Assembly: GCA_017798125.1 (NCBI GenBank)
Contig: CP059070.1
Location: 620,001 to 684,000, forward strand
From: Cryomorphaceae bacterium
Lineage (GTDB): Bacteria > Bacteroidota > Bacteroidia > Flavobacteriales > ECT2AJA-044
Length of the DNA: 64,000 nucleotides
Reading direction: 5' to 3'
This document shows, in pieces, positions 25,963 to 36,888 of the stretch (its first letter is position 1; every line of letters begins with the position of its first letter). The notes under the pieces were generated by a model. The model had not been told where the DNA came from, ran no database searches, and was given only the letters and a program-made list of their open reading frames with translations. Position numbers and translations under genes: made by a program.

Positions 25963-27258
25963 CTACGGTTTAGTGTATGTCAAAATCAATTTCATGCGGT
26001 CTTCCCCGTATAGGTTCGGGTCGGAGCCTTTCAACACAGCGCGGTTCGCTCGAATGGCATTTCCAGACACGACCAAGACCAGGGTTTCGTTGGGTTCCCC
26101 GTCGTTGATCACCGAGTGGACGTGCCGAGCGATGTTAAAGGTATATTTATTCTCGGAAGATTGAAATCCTCCCATATAATGTTCGGTGCCTTCAGACTGG
26201 TCAATCAAGGAGCTCGTTTGTCCTTCTTCGTTCATCTTTAGGAGCACCATATTGGCCACTTCTTCCCAAACCATGTTGGACCCATCGACCAGCGGAAATT
26301 CAATGATTGCTTGATTGATGATGATGTTGCTGTCCCGCAAAGCGGTTAATCCTGGAATCCGAATAGCCGTGCGCATTCCATTCAAACCTTGTACATAGGC
26401 TTCCGGCTCTCCATAGCCCGTGGTGTCTACCGGTTTTAAGCTGAGCGATGTGGCACTGTAGTCGTGGTAGAATCGGTTCGATCGTTGAGCGTTGCTGTTA
26501 AAGACCAAGCTGTAACTCAAGCTGTCCAACTCATCATTGTGGTAGTAGATGGTCATGCGCGTAGCCGGGTCCGGCATGTCCAAATAGAACATCTCGCTCG
26601 ATACCTTGGTGGTGAAGTGCAGTCCTTTGATGTACTGACTGAAGTTCTCGTTGTTCAGCAAATCATCCGCCGATCCATCCAAGACGCGCTGACCAAAGGA
26701 TGCCGGCATTCTCAAATTCATAGTGTCGGGACCCAATTCTCCTGAACTCACGGTGTCTTCAATGGAAGGCACAAACAAGGTGTCCAAAAGCGGCGTTGGA
26801 TCAAATTCAAAGGTCTTATTGGAATAGTAGAAGGTGTCCAATACGGCTTCCATCGCCTCGGTCATCTCGTAGATGGTGATGCCGAGCATATTCGGCTGAT
26901 CCGTTGGACCGTACATCCCCGGGCTGTCAAAGCGGACCGATAACACTACCGAATCACAGACCGGATTATCCTCGAAAAGCACGTTGTTGCTCGGGAGGCG
27001 GATTTGTGTGAAGAAGTCCGCTTGGGTAAACCCAAAGACGGGATCCATCATCCGGCCCAAAGGCGAGCGGAAAAGTGTGGCCGTTCCCGTTGAATCATCT
27101 GGAAGTCGGAAGGCCGTCAAGGTCAAGGTATCCATGCGCAGAACATCGATCCGATCCTCTGGGGGCTGGATGTCCACCCCAATACTCGAAACGTCCTTCT
27201 CACAAGAAAGAAGCCCCACCAGCAAGGCGAGGCTGCACAATCTAATCCAGTGCTTCAT
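25963..27258 (-). CDS. DUF4270 family lipoprotein
   Basis: 431 residues with a lipoprotein signal peptide (LALLVGLLSC, lipid-modified Cys about residue 19). The family start DVSSIGVDIQPPEDRI and the pattern of short beta-rich segments ending GEDRMKLILTYTKP are typical for DUF4270, an exclusively Bacteroidota family usually found beside glmS and a glycogen-synthase-like gene, as here. Function is unknown; likely in the outer membrane. Confidence 0.88.
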   Translation of the reverse strand: MKHWIRLCSLALLVGLLSCEKDVSSIGVDIQPPEDRIDVLRMDTLTLTAFRLPDDSTGTATLFRSPLGRMMDPVFGFTQADFFTQIRLPSNNVLFEDNPVCDSVVLSVRFDSPGMYGPTDQPNMLGITIYEMTEAMEAVLDTFYYSNKTFEFDPTPLLDTLFVPSIEDTVSSGELGPDTMNLRMPASFGQRVLDGSADDLLNNENFSQYIKGLHFTTKVSSEMFYLDMPDPATRMTIYYHNDELDSLSYSLVFNSNAQRSNRFYHDYSATSLSLKPVDTTGYGEPEAYVQGLNGMRTAIRIPGLTALRDSNIIINQAIIEFPLVDGSNMVWEEVANMVLLKMNEEGQTSSLIDQSEGTEHYMGGFQSSENKYTFNIARHVHSVINDGEPNETLVLVVSGNAIRANRAVLKGSDPNLYGEDRMKLILTYTKP

Positions 27259-27292
27259 GTTCCAATAACTCTTGAGCGGTTGGTTTAGTGCC

Positions 27293-28111
27293 TTAGGCTA
27301 CAGATTCTTCTACCAGGATTTCTTGGTAGAACTCTTGGTACGCTTGAGAGCGCTCTTCGTCACTCACTACGTCCAACAACGGCAATCCGCGGTCTGTAGC
27401 GTGTGCCTTCAGGTCCTCAGATACGCCTTCGGTTCCAACGGTCACAGCGTCACTGTGCTCAATGGCAATCTTGTTCAAGTTCATGAAGTCCGGTGTAGAA
27501 ATGGTCTCCACACATTTCTCTCCTTCGTTCAACTTGATTTTCTTAGCCATATCCTCACTGAGGCTTCCACTGAACTCATTGTTGTACAAGGAGTACACCA
27601 ACTTGCTGTCCTCAAAAATCGGATCGTCCGCAAAGTTCTTTTTCAGGTAAATCGGCAACATGGAAGTCATCCAGCCGTGAGCGTGGATAACATCCGGTTT
27701 CCAGCCCAATTTCTTAACCGTTTCCAGTACTCCGCGACAGAAGAACAAGCTGCGTTCGTCGTTGTCCGCGAATAGGTCTCCCTTATCATCGGTCAAGGTC
27801 GCTTTGCGCTTAAAGTACTCTTCGTTATCGATGAAGTACACCTGGATGCGAGAAGTAGGAATGCTGGCCACTTTGATGATCAAAGGCTGGTCCATATCGT
27901 TGACAATGAGGTTCATTCCAGAAAGACGAATGACTTCGTGCAATTGGTGACGACGCTCATTGATGCAGCCAAAACGCGGCATAAAAATGCGCACTTCGTG
28001 GCCGGCTTCGTTCATTAAGGTTGGTAGGTCTTGGGAGAGTTTAGATATCGGTGATTCAGGTAGGTAGGGGGTTATTTCTTGCGAAACGTAGAGGATTCTC
28101 TTCTTTTCCAT
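27293..28111 (-). CDS. Glycogen/starch synthase-like protein (GT5 N-terminal domain only)
   Basis: 272 residues. The N-terminal half of a family 5 glucosyltransferase is recognisable (RILYVSQEITPYLPESPISKL, DVIHAHGWMTSMLP), but the family's C-terminal nucleotide-sugar-binding half is missing; full-length GlgA is about 480 residues. This short form is usual at this position in Bacteroidota and may lack synthase activity. Start at 28111 (MEKKR) rather than 28156, as the extra 15 residues are not family-like. Heads the operon with DUF4270 and glmS; divergent from panC. Confidence 0.85.
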   Translation of the reverse strand: MEKKRILYVSQEITPYLPESPISKLSQDLPTLMNEAGHEVRIFMPRFGCINERRHQLHEVIRLSGMNLIVNDMDQPLIIKVASIPTSRIQVYFIDNEEYFKRKATLTDDKGDLFADNDERSLFFCRGVLETVKKLGWKPDVIHAHGWMTSMLPIYLKKNFADDPIFEDSKLVYSLYNNEFSGSLSEDMAKKIKLNEGEKCVETISTPDFMNLNKIAIEHSDAVTVGTEGVSEDLKAHATDRGLPLLDVVSDEERSQAYQEFYQEILVEESVA

Positions 28112-28183
28112 AATCCGCTTTAATCTTGTCAATTGAGAAGACGCGAAATTACGCAAATTTTACCGTTTTATCAAGGATAGTGC

Positions 28184-28191
28184 TATGTTTG
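28184..28191 (+). promoter_or_regulatory. Candidate -7 element of the panC operon
   Basis: TATGTTTG, an exact TAnnTTTG match 25 bases before the panC ATG, in the 105-base divergent gap with the glycogen-synthase-like gene. No properly spaced TTG. Confidence 0.45.
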
Positions 28192-28216
28192 CTTCCTTAA
28201 CGCACCCTGTCTTCCT

Positions 28217-29065
28217 ATGGATTCTTACCGCCATGTAGCCGACCTTCGGCGGAGATTGGATGACGCCCTCGCGGGCGGATGTCGGATCGGATTTGTACCG
28301 ACCATGGGAGCCCTTCATTCGGGTCACTTGAACCTCATTGAGCGCTCTGTAGCCGAGAACTCTTTCACGGTGGTGTCCATCTACGTGAATCCTACCCAGT
28401 TCAACAATCCTAACGATCTAAGCACCTACCCCAGACAGCCTCAAAAGGACTTGGAACTCCTTCGCAGCGCGGGTTGTGATGCGGTCTTTTTCCCGTCGGA
28501 TGAAGAGATGTACCCAAAAGGTGTTCAGGCCCATCACTACGACCTGGGTCATCTGGACTCGGTTATTGAAGGCGAACACCGTCCTGGTCATTTTCAAGGA
28601 GTCGCCACGGTGGTCGATCACCTCTTCCGACTGGTTCAGCCGCATGTCGCCTACTTTGGCGAAAAGGACTTCCAGCAGGTAGCCGTCATTCGGCGCATGG
28701 TTGAAGTAACTGGACACTCCGTAGAGGTTGTGGCCTGCCCAACGGTGCGTGAGTCCGATGGACTGGCCCTGAGCTCCAGGAATTTGCGTCTGTCTCCCGA
28801 ACAACGACGCACCGCTACCATCCTCTCTAAAGCCCTTTTTTACCTCAGAGATCAAGGCATTCACGACTCCCTTCCCAATGCCTTACTCGAAGCTCGCGCC
28901 CAATTGGCCCAAGAGCCATCCATAGAACTTGAGTACCTGGAAATTGTGAACCCTGAGACCTTCGAACGGTTAATTGAATGGCCAGCGCAAACCGAGGTAC
29001 GGGCCTGCATTTCAGCACACTTAGGCGATGTCCGCTTAATTGACAATGTTGGCATTATTGCGTAA
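28217..29065 (+). CDS. panC: Pantothenate synthetase
   Basis: 282 residues; joins pantoate and beta-alanine with ATP to make pantothenate. Nucleotide-binding motif [36 protein letters not shown] and the KMSKS-like [11 protein letters not shown] are present. It heads a plus-strand operon followed by panD, which makes the beta-alanine substrate. A copy of the dispersed hairpin (28264-28280) lies in the N-terminal coding region (residues ALAGG). Confidence 0.97.
   Translation: MDSYRHVADLRRRLDDALAGGCRIGFVPTMGALHSGHLNLIERSVAENSFTVVSIYVNPTQFNNPNDLSTYPRQPQKDLELLRSAGCDAVFFPSDEEMYPKGVQAHHYDLGHLDSVIEGEHRPGHFQGVATVVDHLFRLVQPHVAYFGEKDFQQVAVIRRMVEVTGHSVEVVACPTVRESDGLALSSRNLRLSPEQRRTATILSKALFYLRDQGIHDSLPNALLEARAQLAQEPSIELEYLEIVNPETFERLIEWPAQTEVRACISAHLGDVRLIDNVGIIA
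28264..28280 (+). repeat. Dispersed mini-hairpin, copy CGCCC-TCGC-GGGCG-GAT
   Basis: Perfect stem, loop TCGC, followed by GATG. It lies in panC just before the nucleotide-binding motif. A second short hairpin GCCGA-CCT-TCGGC occurs about 20 bases upstream but lacks the GAT. Confidence 0.5.
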
Positions 29066-29070
29066 TTTTG
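29040..29070 (+). promoter_or_regulatory. Candidate internal promoter before panD
   Basis: -33 TTG (29040-29042), spacer 20, -7 TAATTTTG (29063-29070), which fits the TTG-N17-23-TAnnTTTG consensus. It overlaps the end of panC, and panD starts 18 bases downstream. Confidence 0.45.
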
Positions 29071-29088
29071 CGCCGCAAACAGAACACT

Positions 29089-29439
29089 ATGCTCATCGAA
29101 GTCTGTAAATCCAAGATCCACCGGGTCAAAATCACCGACGCTGATCTGCACTACATCGGCAGCATCACCATCGACGAAGACCTCATGGATGCCGCGAACT
29201 TGATCGAGGGGGAAAAGGTGCAAATCGTCAACATCAACAATGGCGAGCGCTTGGAAACCTACGTGATCAAAGGAAAGCGAGGATCAGGAGAGGTTTGTAT
29301 GAATGGGCCTGCGGCCCGACGCGTGCAAGCCGGTGACATCGTCATCATCATCGGATATGCCCAAATGGACTTCGAAGAGGCCAAAACCTTTAAGCCCGCT
29401 ATTGTCTTCCCGAACGAGGAAACCAATCGTCTCAACTAA
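29089..29439 (+). CDS. panD: Aspartate 1-decarboxylase
   Basis: 116-residue pyruvoyl enzyme making beta-alanine for pantothenate. The self-cleavage site Gly24-Ser25 is seen in YIGSITID when translation starts at ATG 29089; this numbering matches the family and fixes the start (an upstream start would add 7 residues). Tyr and Asn of NGPAARR contribute to the active site. Next to panC, its pathway partner. Confidence 0.96.
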   Translation: MLIEVCKSKIHRVKITDADLHYIGSITIDEDLMDAANLIEGEKVQIVNINNGERLETYVIKGKRGSGEVCMNGPAARRVQAGDIVIIIGYAQMDFEEAKTFKPAIVFPNEETNRLN

Positions 29440-29448
29440 ATCAGACGA

Positions 29449-30480
29449 GTGAATAAGCGGTTCAGCAAGATTTTACGCACCATCTTGATCCTGGTCATTA
29501 CCGGGGTCCTTATTTTCTTTGCCTTTCAGGGCATCGAGCTTGACGAACTCATTCAAGATCTCAGCGAAGCCAACTACTGGTGGGTTCTTTGGACCGTCCT
29601 TTTGGGTTGGTTTGCCTATGTGGCACGGGGCCTTCGTTGGCTCATCCTCATCGACGCGATGGGATACAAAGCCAACACCTGGCGCAGCATTCACGCCGTC
29701 AGTATTGGCTACTTCACCAATCTTTTGGTGCCCAGAGCAGGTGAAATTGCCCGTTGCACCTCTTTGAGTCAAACTGACGACATCCCCGTGGATAAGCTCT
29801 TTGGGACGGTGATCGTTGAACGGGTGATCGACTTCATTATTCTCGGTCTCTTCATCCTCACCGCCCTCATTGTTCAATTCGACAACATTATGGGGTTCTT
29901 TACAGCCGTTGGTGAGGCGCGTTCAACAGGTAGTAGCGGAGGAGGAATTTCTACACTCCTTCTGTACCTCGCCGGGATAGGAGTTCTAGTACTTGTCCTG
30001 TTCTGGGTGTTCCGAAAGCGATTGATGGCTACCGTTCTTTTCGAAAAGGTAAGAGGGTTTATACTCGGTGTATTTGACGGAATGAAAACCGTGTATAAAA
30101 TGAAGCGCAAAGGCGCATTTATTGGGTACACCTTGATCATCTGGTTCACGTATTTCGGGATGATCTACTACAATTTCTTTTCCCTTCCCAACTTCGACGT
30201 CCTCGGCATAGGAGACGGAATAACCATGACCGTCATTGGCGGACTAGGGATGGTGGTACCGTCACAGGGAGGTATTGGGAGCTATCACCTTGCTGTCTCC
30301 TACGGGATGACTGTTCTTGGATCTTCCTATGGGCTTGAGGACATCCTCAATAAACAAAGTGGATTGACCTACGCTACCCTCGTCCATACGAGCCAAACGC
30401 TCATGTCTTTGGTGGCCGGTTCCATTGCCCTTTTTGCCCTATATTTAGCTCGTACCAGAAAGAATCGGTCTAGCGAATAA
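29449..30480 (+). CDS. UPF0104/lysylphosphatidylglycerol synthase-TM-like (flippase-like) membrane protein
   Basis: 343 residues with GTG start and about eight membrane segments. The family motif PRAGEIARC and the later [17 protein letters not shown] mark the YbhN/AglD/MprF-TM superfamily, whose characterised members flip lipid-linked substrates or aminoacyl lipids. There is no catalytic synthase domain. Located between panD and rfaE2 in the operon; the substrate is unknown. Confidence 0.87.
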   Translation: MNKRFSKILRTILILVITGVLIFFAFQGIELDELIQDLSEANYWWVLWTVLLGWFAYVARGLRWLILIDAMGYKANTWRSIHAVSIGYFTNLLVPRAGEIARCTSLSQTDDIPVDKLFGTVIVERVIDFIILGLFILTALIVQFDNIMGFFTAVGEARSTGSSGGGISTLLLYLAGIGVLVLVLFWVFRKRLMATVLFEKVRGFILGVFDGMKTVYKMKRKGAFIGYTLIIWFTYFGMIYYNFFSLPNFDVLGIGDGITMTVIGGLGMVVPSQGGIGSYHLAVSYGMTVLGSSYGLEDILNKQSGLTYATLVHTSQTLMSLVAGSIALFALYLARTRKNRSSE

Positions 30481-30482
30481 AC

Positions 30483-30977
30483 ATGGGGCATCTCGACTAC
30501 GTCCAAGCCAAAATTCACACCTTTCAATCTTTCCCACAGCAGCGCCACTTATGGAGCTTCATGGCGGAAAAGGTGGTCTTCACCAATGGGTGTTTTGACC
30601 TCCTCCACTCTGGCCACTTGACCTATTTAGCCAAGGCCCGAGACTTGGGACAGCATTTGGTGGTAGGCTTGAACTCCGACGACTCCGTGAAGCGTCTGAA
30701 AGGGGAAAGCAGACCGGTCAAAGGCCTTGAGGACCGCGCCCTGGCCTTGGCATCCCTTAGCTTTGTCGACGCTGTTATTTCCTTTGAGGAAGACACTCCC
30801 GCAAAGCTCATTGAGCTGGTCCGCCCCGATGTACTCGTCAAAGGCGGTGACTACGCTATCGAAGAAATCGTTGGCCATGAATTGGTACAGGGTTATGGCG
30901 GATTGGTGACCACCATAGATCTTGTTCCCGGGAAAAGCACCACGGGTTTGATTGAGCGAATGAACGAGCATGGCTAA
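30483..30977 (+). CDS. rfaE2: D-glycero-beta-D-manno-heptose 1-phosphate adenylyltransferase (RfaE2/HldE-C-like)
   Basis: 164-residue nucleotidyltransferase. [16 protein letters not shown] holds the HxGH nucleotide motif; [13 protein letters not shown] and the C-terminal [11 protein letters not shown] match the ADP-heptose synthase C-domain as a stand-alone protein. It would activate heptose or a related sugar for lipopolysaccharide. Two bases follow the upstream stop; the end overlaps radA by 8 bases. Confidence 0.88.
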   Translation: MGHLDYVQAKIHTFQSFPQQRHLWSFMAEKVVFTNGCFDLLHSGHLTYLAKARDLGQHLVVGLNSDDSVKRLKGESRPVKGLEDRALALASLSFVDAVISFEEDTPAKLIELVRPDVLVKGGDYAIEEIVGHELVQGYGGLVTTIDLVPGKSTTGLIERMNEHG

Positions 30978-32337
30978 GACCAAAACCACCTATTTCTGCC
31001 AGAATTGTGGGACCGAATACGCCAAATGGATGGGTCAATGTACCTCCTGTGGCGAATGGAATACCATCGTCGAGGAACTCGTGCGCAAAGGAAAGGATAA
31101 GGCGGGTTGGCAATCCAATGGATCGTCAAAAGCTCCGACCAAACCCAAACCCATTCAAGAAATCGATCTCGGTGCAGAGCAGCGCATCAACACCGCGGGT
31201 AACGAGCTCAATCGGGTACTAGGAGGCGGTTTAGTTCCGGGCTCCGTAGTGCTCTTGGGCGGCGAGCCCGGCATCGGGAAATCGACCTTGATGCTTCAGA
31301 TCGCTCTGCGGATGAAGCGAACCAAGATTTTATACGTCAGCGGAGAGGAAAGCGAAAAACAAATACGAATGCGGGCGGAGCGCATTGGGGTAACCAATGA
31401 AGAATGCTACTTGCTTCCCGAGACCAACGCACAGCACATTTTTGCCCTGGCTGACGAGGTTGCTCCTCAAATGCTCGTTATCGACTCCATCCAAACCTTG
31501 CACAGTGATACCGTTGAGTCGGCACCGGGAAGCGTATCCCAAATTCGTCAATGTACCGCGGAGTTGATCCGCTATGCCAAGGACTCAGGAGTCCCTGTTT
31601 TCGTCATTGGTCACATCACCAAAGAAGGCAACCTAGCCGGCCCCAAAGTATTGGAGCACATGGTGGATGTTGTCCTTCAATTTGAAGGGGACCGCAACTA
31701 CAACTACCGACTGCTCCGCGCCCACAAAAATCGATTTGGAAGCACCCAAGAACTCGGTATTTACGAAATGCACGGCGGTGGACTTCGCGAAGTCGCCAAC
31801 CCTTCCGAACTCTTGATTTCGGAAAAAGAGGGCCCCACCAGCGGCACGGCTGTGGCTGCTACATTGGAAGGCATGCGCCCTATGATGATCGAAATTCAGG
31901 CGCTTGTCAGCTCTGCGGTGTACGGAAACCCACAACGCTCTGCCACGGGCTATGACCTTCGACGATTAAATATGTTACTCGCTGTTCTCGAAAAACGTTG
32001 TGGTTTTCAGCTGGGCCAGAAGGATGTCTTTCTAAACATTACGGGAGGCATTAAAGTCGCCGATCCGGCCATTGATCTGGCAGTAATGGTAGCGGTTTTG
32101 AGCTCCAATGTGGATTTGGCTTTAACGGAGAAGGTCTGTTTTGCAGCCGAAGTTGGGCTCACCGGAGAAATCCGGCCGGTTCAGCGCATTGAACAACGAA
32201 TTAAGGAGGCCGAAAAGCTGGGCTTTGACGCGATCTACATCAGCAAATTCAACAAGGTGAAGGCCGATGATTTTAGCATCCGCGTAGTTCAAGAATCCAA
32301 GATCGAACGTATCTTCCAGCATCTCTTTGCCGGATGA
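30970..32337 (+). CDS. radA: DNA repair protein RadA
   Basis: 455-residue RecA-related helicase that promotes branch migration in recombination. N-terminal C4 zinc finger (CQNCGTEY and CTSCGEWN), Walker [11 protein letters not shown], the RadA-specific KNRFGS motif and a C-terminal Lon-like domain ([12 protein letters not shown]) occur in order. Overlaps rfaE2 by 8 bases and the ABC ATPase by 4, indicating coupled translation. Confidence 0.97.
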   Translation: MAKTKTTYFCQNCGTEYAKWMGQCTSCGEWNTIVEELVRKGKDKAGWQSNGSSKAPTKPKPIQEIDLGAEQRINTAGNELNRVLGGGLVPGSVVLLGGEPGIGKSTLMLQIALRMKRTKILYVSGEESEKQIRMRAERIGVTNEECYLLPETNAQHIFALADEVAPQMLVIDSIQTLHSDTVESAPGSVSQIRQCTAELIRYAKDSGVPVFVIGHITKEGNLAGPKVLEHMVDVVLQFEGDRNYNYRLLRAHKNRFGSTQELGIYEMHGGGLREVANPSELLISEKEGPTSGTAVAATLEGMRPMMIEIQALVSSAVYGNPQRSATGYDLRRLNMLLAVLEKRCGFQLGQKDVFLNITGGIKVADPAIDLAVMVAVLSSNVDLALTEKVCFAAEVGLTGEIRPVQRIEQRIKEAEKLGFDAIYISKFNKVKADDFSIRVVQESKIERIFQHLFAG

Positions 32338-34037
32338 AGCCCCTACTGGACATAGAAAATTTAGTTGTTGAGTTTCGCTCAGATAAACGTTATACCCCTG
32401 CAGTAAAGGGAGTGAGCTTCAGCGTTGGGCGGGGTGAGACCGTCGGTGTGGTCGGTGAGTCCGGTTCGGGTAAATCCGTGACGTCGCTGAGTGTCATGCG
32501 CCTCATTCCGGAACCCCCTGGGCGTATTTCACAAGGTCGAGTCCATTTCCACGAAGCGGATGGAAGTACGACGAATTTACTGGAGCTTCCTCCAGGGAAA
32601 ATGCGTCAGTACCGCGGGAATCGCATTGCCATGATTTTCCAAGAACCCATGACCTCCTTGAATCCCGTCTTTACCTGTGGAGACCAAGTCATGGAGGCTA
32701 TTCTGGAGCACCGAACAAAGGATAAAAAAGAAGCTAAGAAGCTCACGCTTGAGCTTTTTGAAAAGGTCAAGCTTCCCAGACCAGAAGCCATCTTCAAGAG
32801 CTATCCCCACCAGATCTCGGGCGGACAGAAACAGCGGGTCATGATTGCCATGGCCATTAGTTGTGAACCCGATCTATTGATCGCTGATGAACCCACAACG
32901 GCGCTGGATGTCACTGTTCAAAAGACCATTTTGGAGTTGATCAAAGAGCTTCAAGAAGAGCTGGGAATGGGCGTGATTTTCATTACCCATGACCTGGGTG
33001 TTGTAGCGGACATCGCCGACAAGGTGGTGGTGATGTACCGGGGAGAAATTGTAGAATCCGGACCCACCGAGGATATTTTCAAACGCCCCGAACACCCCTA
33101 CACCAAGGGGCTATTGGCGTGTCGCCCGCCGCTGGATCATCGAGTGATGAGCTTGCCTACAGTACAGGATTATTTGGACGGGGTGGAAAAAGATCGACGC
33201 GAGGATCCATCGCGCCGTGAGGCGCAGCATCTGAAACTCTACGCACAAGAGCCCATGATTCAGGTCGAAGAGCTCAAGACATGGTTCCCGGTTGAGAGCA
33301 ATTTTTGGGGTAAAGCGACTTCATACGTGAAGGCCGTTGATGGAGTGAGCTTCGAGGTCTATCCTGGGGAGACCCTAGGGCTGGTTGGTGAATCGGGCTG
33401 CGGCAAAACGACCTTAGGAAGAACCTTGCTGGGGCTTCAAGCAGCGCATTCCGGAAGTGTTCGATATGGAAAGAAAGAGCTCATCGGGCTCAGCAAGTCG
33501 GAGATGCGGCCCCTGCGCAAAGACCTGCAAATCATCTTCCAAGATCCCTTCTCGAGTTTGAATCCGCGTATGACCGTGGGCAAGGCCATTCAGGAACCCA
33601 TGGAGGTTCATCGCCTTCACGCCCGGGGTGAGCGGAAAGATCAAGTGATCGAGCTGCTGAAAAAGGTGGGACTTGGAGCAGAACATTACGGCCGTTATCC
33701 GCACGAATTTTCAGGGGGCCAGCGCCAGCGTATTGGTATCGCTAGGGCGCTCGCGGTTCAACCGAAATTCATTGTCTGCGACGAAAGTGTGAGCGCGTTG
33801 GACGTCAGTGTCCAAGCCCAGGTACTGAATTTGCTCAATGAGCTTAAAACGGAGTTTGGATTGACCTATATTTTCATTTCCCATGACCTCAGTGTGGTCA
33901 AGCATATGAGCGATCGGATGATCGTGATGAATGCCGGGAAAATCGAAGAGTACGGTGAAGCCGAAGCCGTTTATGCCAACCCAGAATCGGCCTATACGAG
34001 GTCCTTAATTGAGGCCATTCCCGGACAAAGTGCTTAG
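32334..34037 (+). CDS. Fused dipeptide/oligopeptide-type ABC transporter ATPase (DppD-DppF)
   Basis: 567 residues with two complete nucleotide-binding domains. First domain: Walker A GESGSGKS, signature SGGQKQR, Walker [13 protein letters not shown]. Second domain (from about residue 305): [27 protein letters not shown]. The tandem order and oligopeptide C-terminal region ([13 protein letters not shown]) match DppD/DppF joined in one chain, as in GsiA/YejF. No permease or binding protein lies nearby, so the partner genes are elsewhere. The inter-domain linker holds a dispersed hairpin (33209-33225). Confidence 0.93.
   Translation: MKPLLDIENLVVEFRSDKRYTPAVKGVSFSVGRGETVGVVGESGSGKSVTSLSVMRLIPEPPGRISQGRVHFHEADGSTTNLLELPPGKMRQYRGNRIAMIFQEPMTSLNPVFTCGDQVMEAILEHRTKDKKEAKKLTLELFEKVKLPRPEAIFKSYPHQISGGQKQRVMIAMAISCEPDLLIADEPTTALDVTVQKTILELIKELQEELGMGVIFITHDLGVVADIADKVVVMYRGEIVESGPTEDIFKRPEHPYTKGLLACRPPLDHRVMSLPTVQDYLDGVEKDRREDPSRREAQHLKLYAQEPMIQVEELKTWFPVESNFWGKATSYVKAVDGVSFEVYPGETLGLVGESGCGKTTLGRTLLGLQAAHSGSVRYGKKELIGLSKSEMRPLRKDLQIIFQDPFSSLNPRMTVGKAIQEPMEVHRLHARGERKDQVIELLKKVGLGAEHYGRYPHEFSGGQRQRIGIARALAVQPKFIVCDESVSALDVSVQAQVLNLLNELKTEFGLTYIFISHDLSVVKHMSDRMIVMNAGKIEEYGEAEAVYANPESAYTRSLIEAIPGQSA
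33209..33225 (-). repeat. Dispersed mini-hairpin, copy GCGCC-TCAC-GGCGC-GAT
   Basis: Perfect stem, loop TCAC, followed by GATGG. It encodes SRREAQ in the linker between the two ATPase domains. Confidence 0.5.
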
Positions 34038-35488
34038 TCGATAATGGTCAAGACTTCAGGATCCTCAAGTCGGGCGTAGTTGTCGTGATTACCAGGTGCC
34101 GATAAGCGCTCAAAGGCATACACTTCCACCAGATCTTTTTTGCCGTAAAGGTGCTTGTTGGGGAAAAAGGCCTTCACCAATCGGTAATCCGGAGCTTTCA
34201 TCAAACGATCCAGCGGTATGCGCCTCTTGGTCATCCGTGAATCCCAGAGAATAAAAGCCCCTGCGTCGTTGCCTTTTACCTTGGGGAAGTACTTCTTGGG
34301 GAAAAAGCGCTGGACCTGATCTTGGCGAAAGGGGTTTTTTTCTGTGAAATACAGCACCATGGTATTGTCGCAGAACAGTCGTTTCTCGGTATAGTCACTC
34401 GAGCGGTACCAAGAGCCTACCTCTCGGCTGAACTTCGTGAAATCGTCTTCGGGTTTCGGAAATCGATAATCACTCCATACCTGCTGAACACTGAGAAGGC
34501 TGATGAGCGCAACGGCGTAAACGCCCGCTTTTTTGGGCAGTCGAAACAACAGTGACCAGGCCGACCAAGACATCAGTAGAGCCAGAGGGAATACGGAAAC
34601 GATAACGCGTATGAGCCCCATGGAGCCCGCAATTCCCTTATACCACATGTAGCTATGAGCGGCAACAAAAAGCCAAAAAGGGGCTAGGATGAGGGCTAAT
34701 CGGGCCAATCGTTGTTCCTTGCTGATCTTGAGAAATAAGGTGATGTGTCCCGCGACAAAGCCCGCAAATACTAGGGCATTGAGGTCTCGCGGCAAGTGCT
34801 TGACAAAGCGCCACAGAGAACCGGAGCCGTAGGGGGAAACCATGGGGTACGGGCTTCGCTCCAAGAACCAAAATGGGGAACCGTAAACAGGCCAGCCCAC
34901 GAGGGCGAAAAAAAACGGTCCGCCGAGGAGCCAAGGGAGGGCTCTCCATCGTTTCTGGAGGAGATAGAGTCCACCAAATCCTGCGATGAACAACCACCCT
35001 TCTGGACGTGTGAAGGGAGAAAAGGAGATCAACAAGGCTGCCGCTAGGTAATGACCCCGGAGGTACAGATTAAGCGCACCTACTACGACCAAGGCCATCG
35101 GGATCTCGGTCATGCCCGATATGCTCATTTCGAGCATGAGGGGAACCGATAGGGTCAGTACGGCCAACCAAGAGTGGTATCGGTAGCCCATCAAGCGGGC
35201 GGCGTCTGCAGTGACGAGGGCGGTGAGGCCGAAGAGTAAGGTGTTGAGGACCTTGAGGCCTTCTATCCCGCCGTAGGCGGCAAAGGAAAAGAAGAAGGTA
35301 TAGACAGGGCGCCCCCACATTCGGAGGAAAAGTTCCGGTTGGGACCAGGCGTATCGTGCCAAGAACCAGTGAGCAAAATTGTCGTTTCCCCCGAAAACGC
35401 CCATGCTTTGGGGGGCCCAGTACAAAAGCCAGGAAAGAAGGAGTGCGAAGGCCGCGAATCCGATGTTTTGGATCAGCTTTTCGCCCAT
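34034..35488 (-). CDS. Polytopic GT-C-like membrane glycosyltransferase
   Basis: 484 residues with about ten to eleven membrane segments in the first ~330 residues and a soluble C-terminal domain. The arrangement ([16 protein letters not shown] in the first periplasmic loop, FTRPEGWLF in a later helix boundary) resembles GT-C fold mannosyl/arabinosyltransferases that use polyprenyl-phosphate sugars; I cannot place it in a named family. Its start overlaps the GT2 gene by 16 bases, and that neighbour could supply the polyprenyl-linked sugar. Confidence 0.65.
   Translation of the reverse strand: MGEKLIQNIGFAAFALLLSWLLYWAPQSMGVFGGNDNFAHWFLARYAWSQPELFLRMWGRPVYTFFFSFAAYGGIEGLKVLNTLLFGLTALVTADAARLMGYRYHSWLAVLTLSVPLMLEMSISGMTEIPMALVVVGALNLYLRGHYLAAALLISFSPFTRPEGWLFIAGFGGLYLLQKRWRALPWLLGGPFFFALVGWPVYGSPFWFLERSPYPMVSPYGSGSLWRFVKHLPRDLNALVFAGFVAGHITLFLKISKEQRLARLALILAPFWLFVAAHSYMWYKGIAGSMGLIRVIVSVFPLALLMSWSAWSLLFRLPKKAGVYAVALISLLSVQQVWSDYRFPKPEDDFTKFSREVGSWYRSSDYTEKRLFCDNTMVLYFTEKNPFRQDQVQRFFPKKYFPKVKGNDAGAFILWDSRMTKRRIPLDRLMKAPDYRLVKAFFPNKHLYGKKDLVEVYAFERLSAPGNHDNYARLEDPEVLTIID
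35265..35280 (-). repeat. Dispersed mini-hairpin, copy CCGCC-TAC-GGCGG-GAT
   Basis: Perfect stem with loop TAC, followed by GATA; in the sense orientation of the GT-C-like gene but in a different frame from the ALRxD copies, reading AAYGGIE. Confidence 0.5.
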
Positions 35489-36192
35489 GTATTGTACTTC
35501 AGAATGCAGTAAATAGCGCGGAATCCATCGCGCCAGCCGATTTTCTTGCCTTCGTCGTAGGTTCTTCCATAGTAGCTGATGCCCACTTCGTAGATGCGAA
35601 TTTTTGGAATCCGCGAAAGCTTGGCCGTGACTTCCGGTTCAAATCCGAATCGCTTTTCCACTAGGTTTAGTGACTTCGCAATATCAGTGCGAATGAGCTT
35701 GTAGCACGTCTCCATATCGCTCAAGTTCAGGTTGCACATCATGTTGGACAGGGTGGTGAGGACCTGGTTTCCAATGCTGTGCCAAAAGAAGAGCATCCGG
35801 TGTGCGTAGCCTCCCATGAATCGAGATCCGTATACCACGTCCGCAAAGCCTTCGAGTGCTGGCTTCAACAATCTGCCGAATTCACGGGGGTCGTATTCCA
35901 AATCGGCGTCCTGAACAATGAGATAGTCTCCTTTGGCCAGTTCGATTCCCTTGTGAATGGCCGCGCCTTTTCCGCAGTTGACCTCCTGTTCGAAGTACTG
36001 AAAATGCTCGGGCTTGTATTCGTCTTGAAAACGCTGCACCTCTTGGGCCGTTCGGTCCTTGGACGCATCGTTGACTACAATGATCTCACGCTCCACACCA
36101 TCTGGGAGTTCGGCTTCCACTACTTTGGAAAGCAGCAGAAATAAGGTGGCCTCTTCATTGTAGGCCGGCACGATCACCGTAAGTAAGGTCAT
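35473..36192 (-). CDS. Family 2 glycosyltransferase (polyprenyl-phosphate sugar synthase-like)
   Basis: 239 residues, cytoplasmic, GT-A fold. [13 protein letters not shown] begins the nucleotide-sugar site, VVNDASKD and QDADLEYDP carry the metal-binding acidic residues. It most resembles dolichyl/undecaprenyl-phosphate mannosyl- or glucosyltransferases without a membrane domain. Co-transcribed with the GT-C-like protein, a natural user of such lipid-linked sugar. Confidence 0.88.
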   Translation of the reverse strand: MTLLTVIVPAYNEEATLFLLLSKVVEAELPDGVEREIIVVNDASKDRTAQEVQRFQDEYKPEHFQYFEQEVNCGKGAAIHKGIELAKGDYLIVQDADLEYDPREFGRLLKPALEGFADVVYGSRFMGGYAHRMLFFWHSIGNQVLTTLSNMMCNLNLSDMETCYKLIRTDIAKSLNLVEKRFGFEPEVTAKLSRIPKIRIYEVGISYYGRTYDEGKKIGWRDGFRAIYCILKYNTWAKS

Positions 36193-36228
36193 AGGTCAGG
36201 TTTTACCGGGCCGACAAAAATAGGGGTT

Positions 36229-36885
36229 TTAGTCGAGCTGCATTTCAGGGACGTCGCCCTCGATCACCAGCGTTCCTTCGGTTGCGGCTTGAATTTCTTC
36301 GACCGAAACGCCCGGTGCCCGTTCGCGAAGAACAAATCCGCGCTCGTCAATATCCAGGACGGCTAAATTGGTTACCACGCGCTTCACGCATTGAACACCC
36401 GTGATGGGCAGCGTGCATTGGCTGAGCAGTTTACTGACGCCCGCTTTGTTGGTGTGCATCATCGCCACTACGATGTTTTCTGCACTCGCAACCAAGTCCA
36501 TAGCACCGCCCATTCCTTTGACCATTTTCCCGGGAATCTTCCAGTTGGCAATATCTCCGTTTTGGGCCACCTCCATGGCGCCCAGTACGGTCAACTGCAC
36601 ATGCTGTCCGCGGATCATGGCAAAACTCGTGGCGGAGTCGAAATAAACCGCTCCCTTCTTGGCGGTGATGGTCTGTTTACCGGCATTGATCAAATCGGGG
36701 TCTTCATCTCCCTCAAAAGGGAATGGACCCATGCCCAGGATGCCGTTCTCGGACTGAAATTCAACGTTGATGTCCTCGGCGACGTAGTTGGCCACCAAGG
36801 TGGGGATACCGATGCCTAGATTGACGTAGTAACCGTCCTCTAGTTCCTGTGCGATGCGCTTGGCAATTCCGTGTTTGTCTAACAT
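36229..36885 (-). CDS. scoB: 3-oxoacid CoA-transferase subunit B
   Basis: 218 residues; beta subunit of succinyl-CoA:3-ketoacid CoA-transferase, which activates acetoacetate with CoA from succinyl-CoA. The catalytic glutamate lies in QSENGILGMGP, and GIGIPTLVANY is the family N-terminal signature. Three bases after scoA; both are needed for the heteromeric enzyme. Confidence 0.95.
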   Translation of the reverse strand: MLDKHGIAKRIAQELEDGYYVNLGIGIPTLVANYVAEDINVEFQSENGILGMGPFPFEGDEDPDLINAGKQTITAKKGAVYFDSATSFAMIRGQHVQLTVLGAMEVAQNGDIANWKIPGKMVKGMGGAMDLVASAENIVVAMMHTNKAGVSKLLSQCTLPITGVQCVKRVVTNLAVLDIDERGFVLRERAPGVSVEEIQAATEGTLVIEGDVPEMQLD

Positions 36886-36888
36886 GGT

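Noticed and set aside
28239-28251. GCCGA-CCT-TCGGC hairpin in panC as a family member
   Set aside because: Loop CCT and no GAT directly after the stem; it does not meet the pattern.
29305-29320. GGGCC-TGC-GGCCC-GAC inside panD as a further hairpin-family copy
   Set aside because: The stem is perfect but the flank is GAC, not GAT, and it encodes NGPAARR, a conserved part of aspartate decarboxylases, so chance is the simpler explanation.
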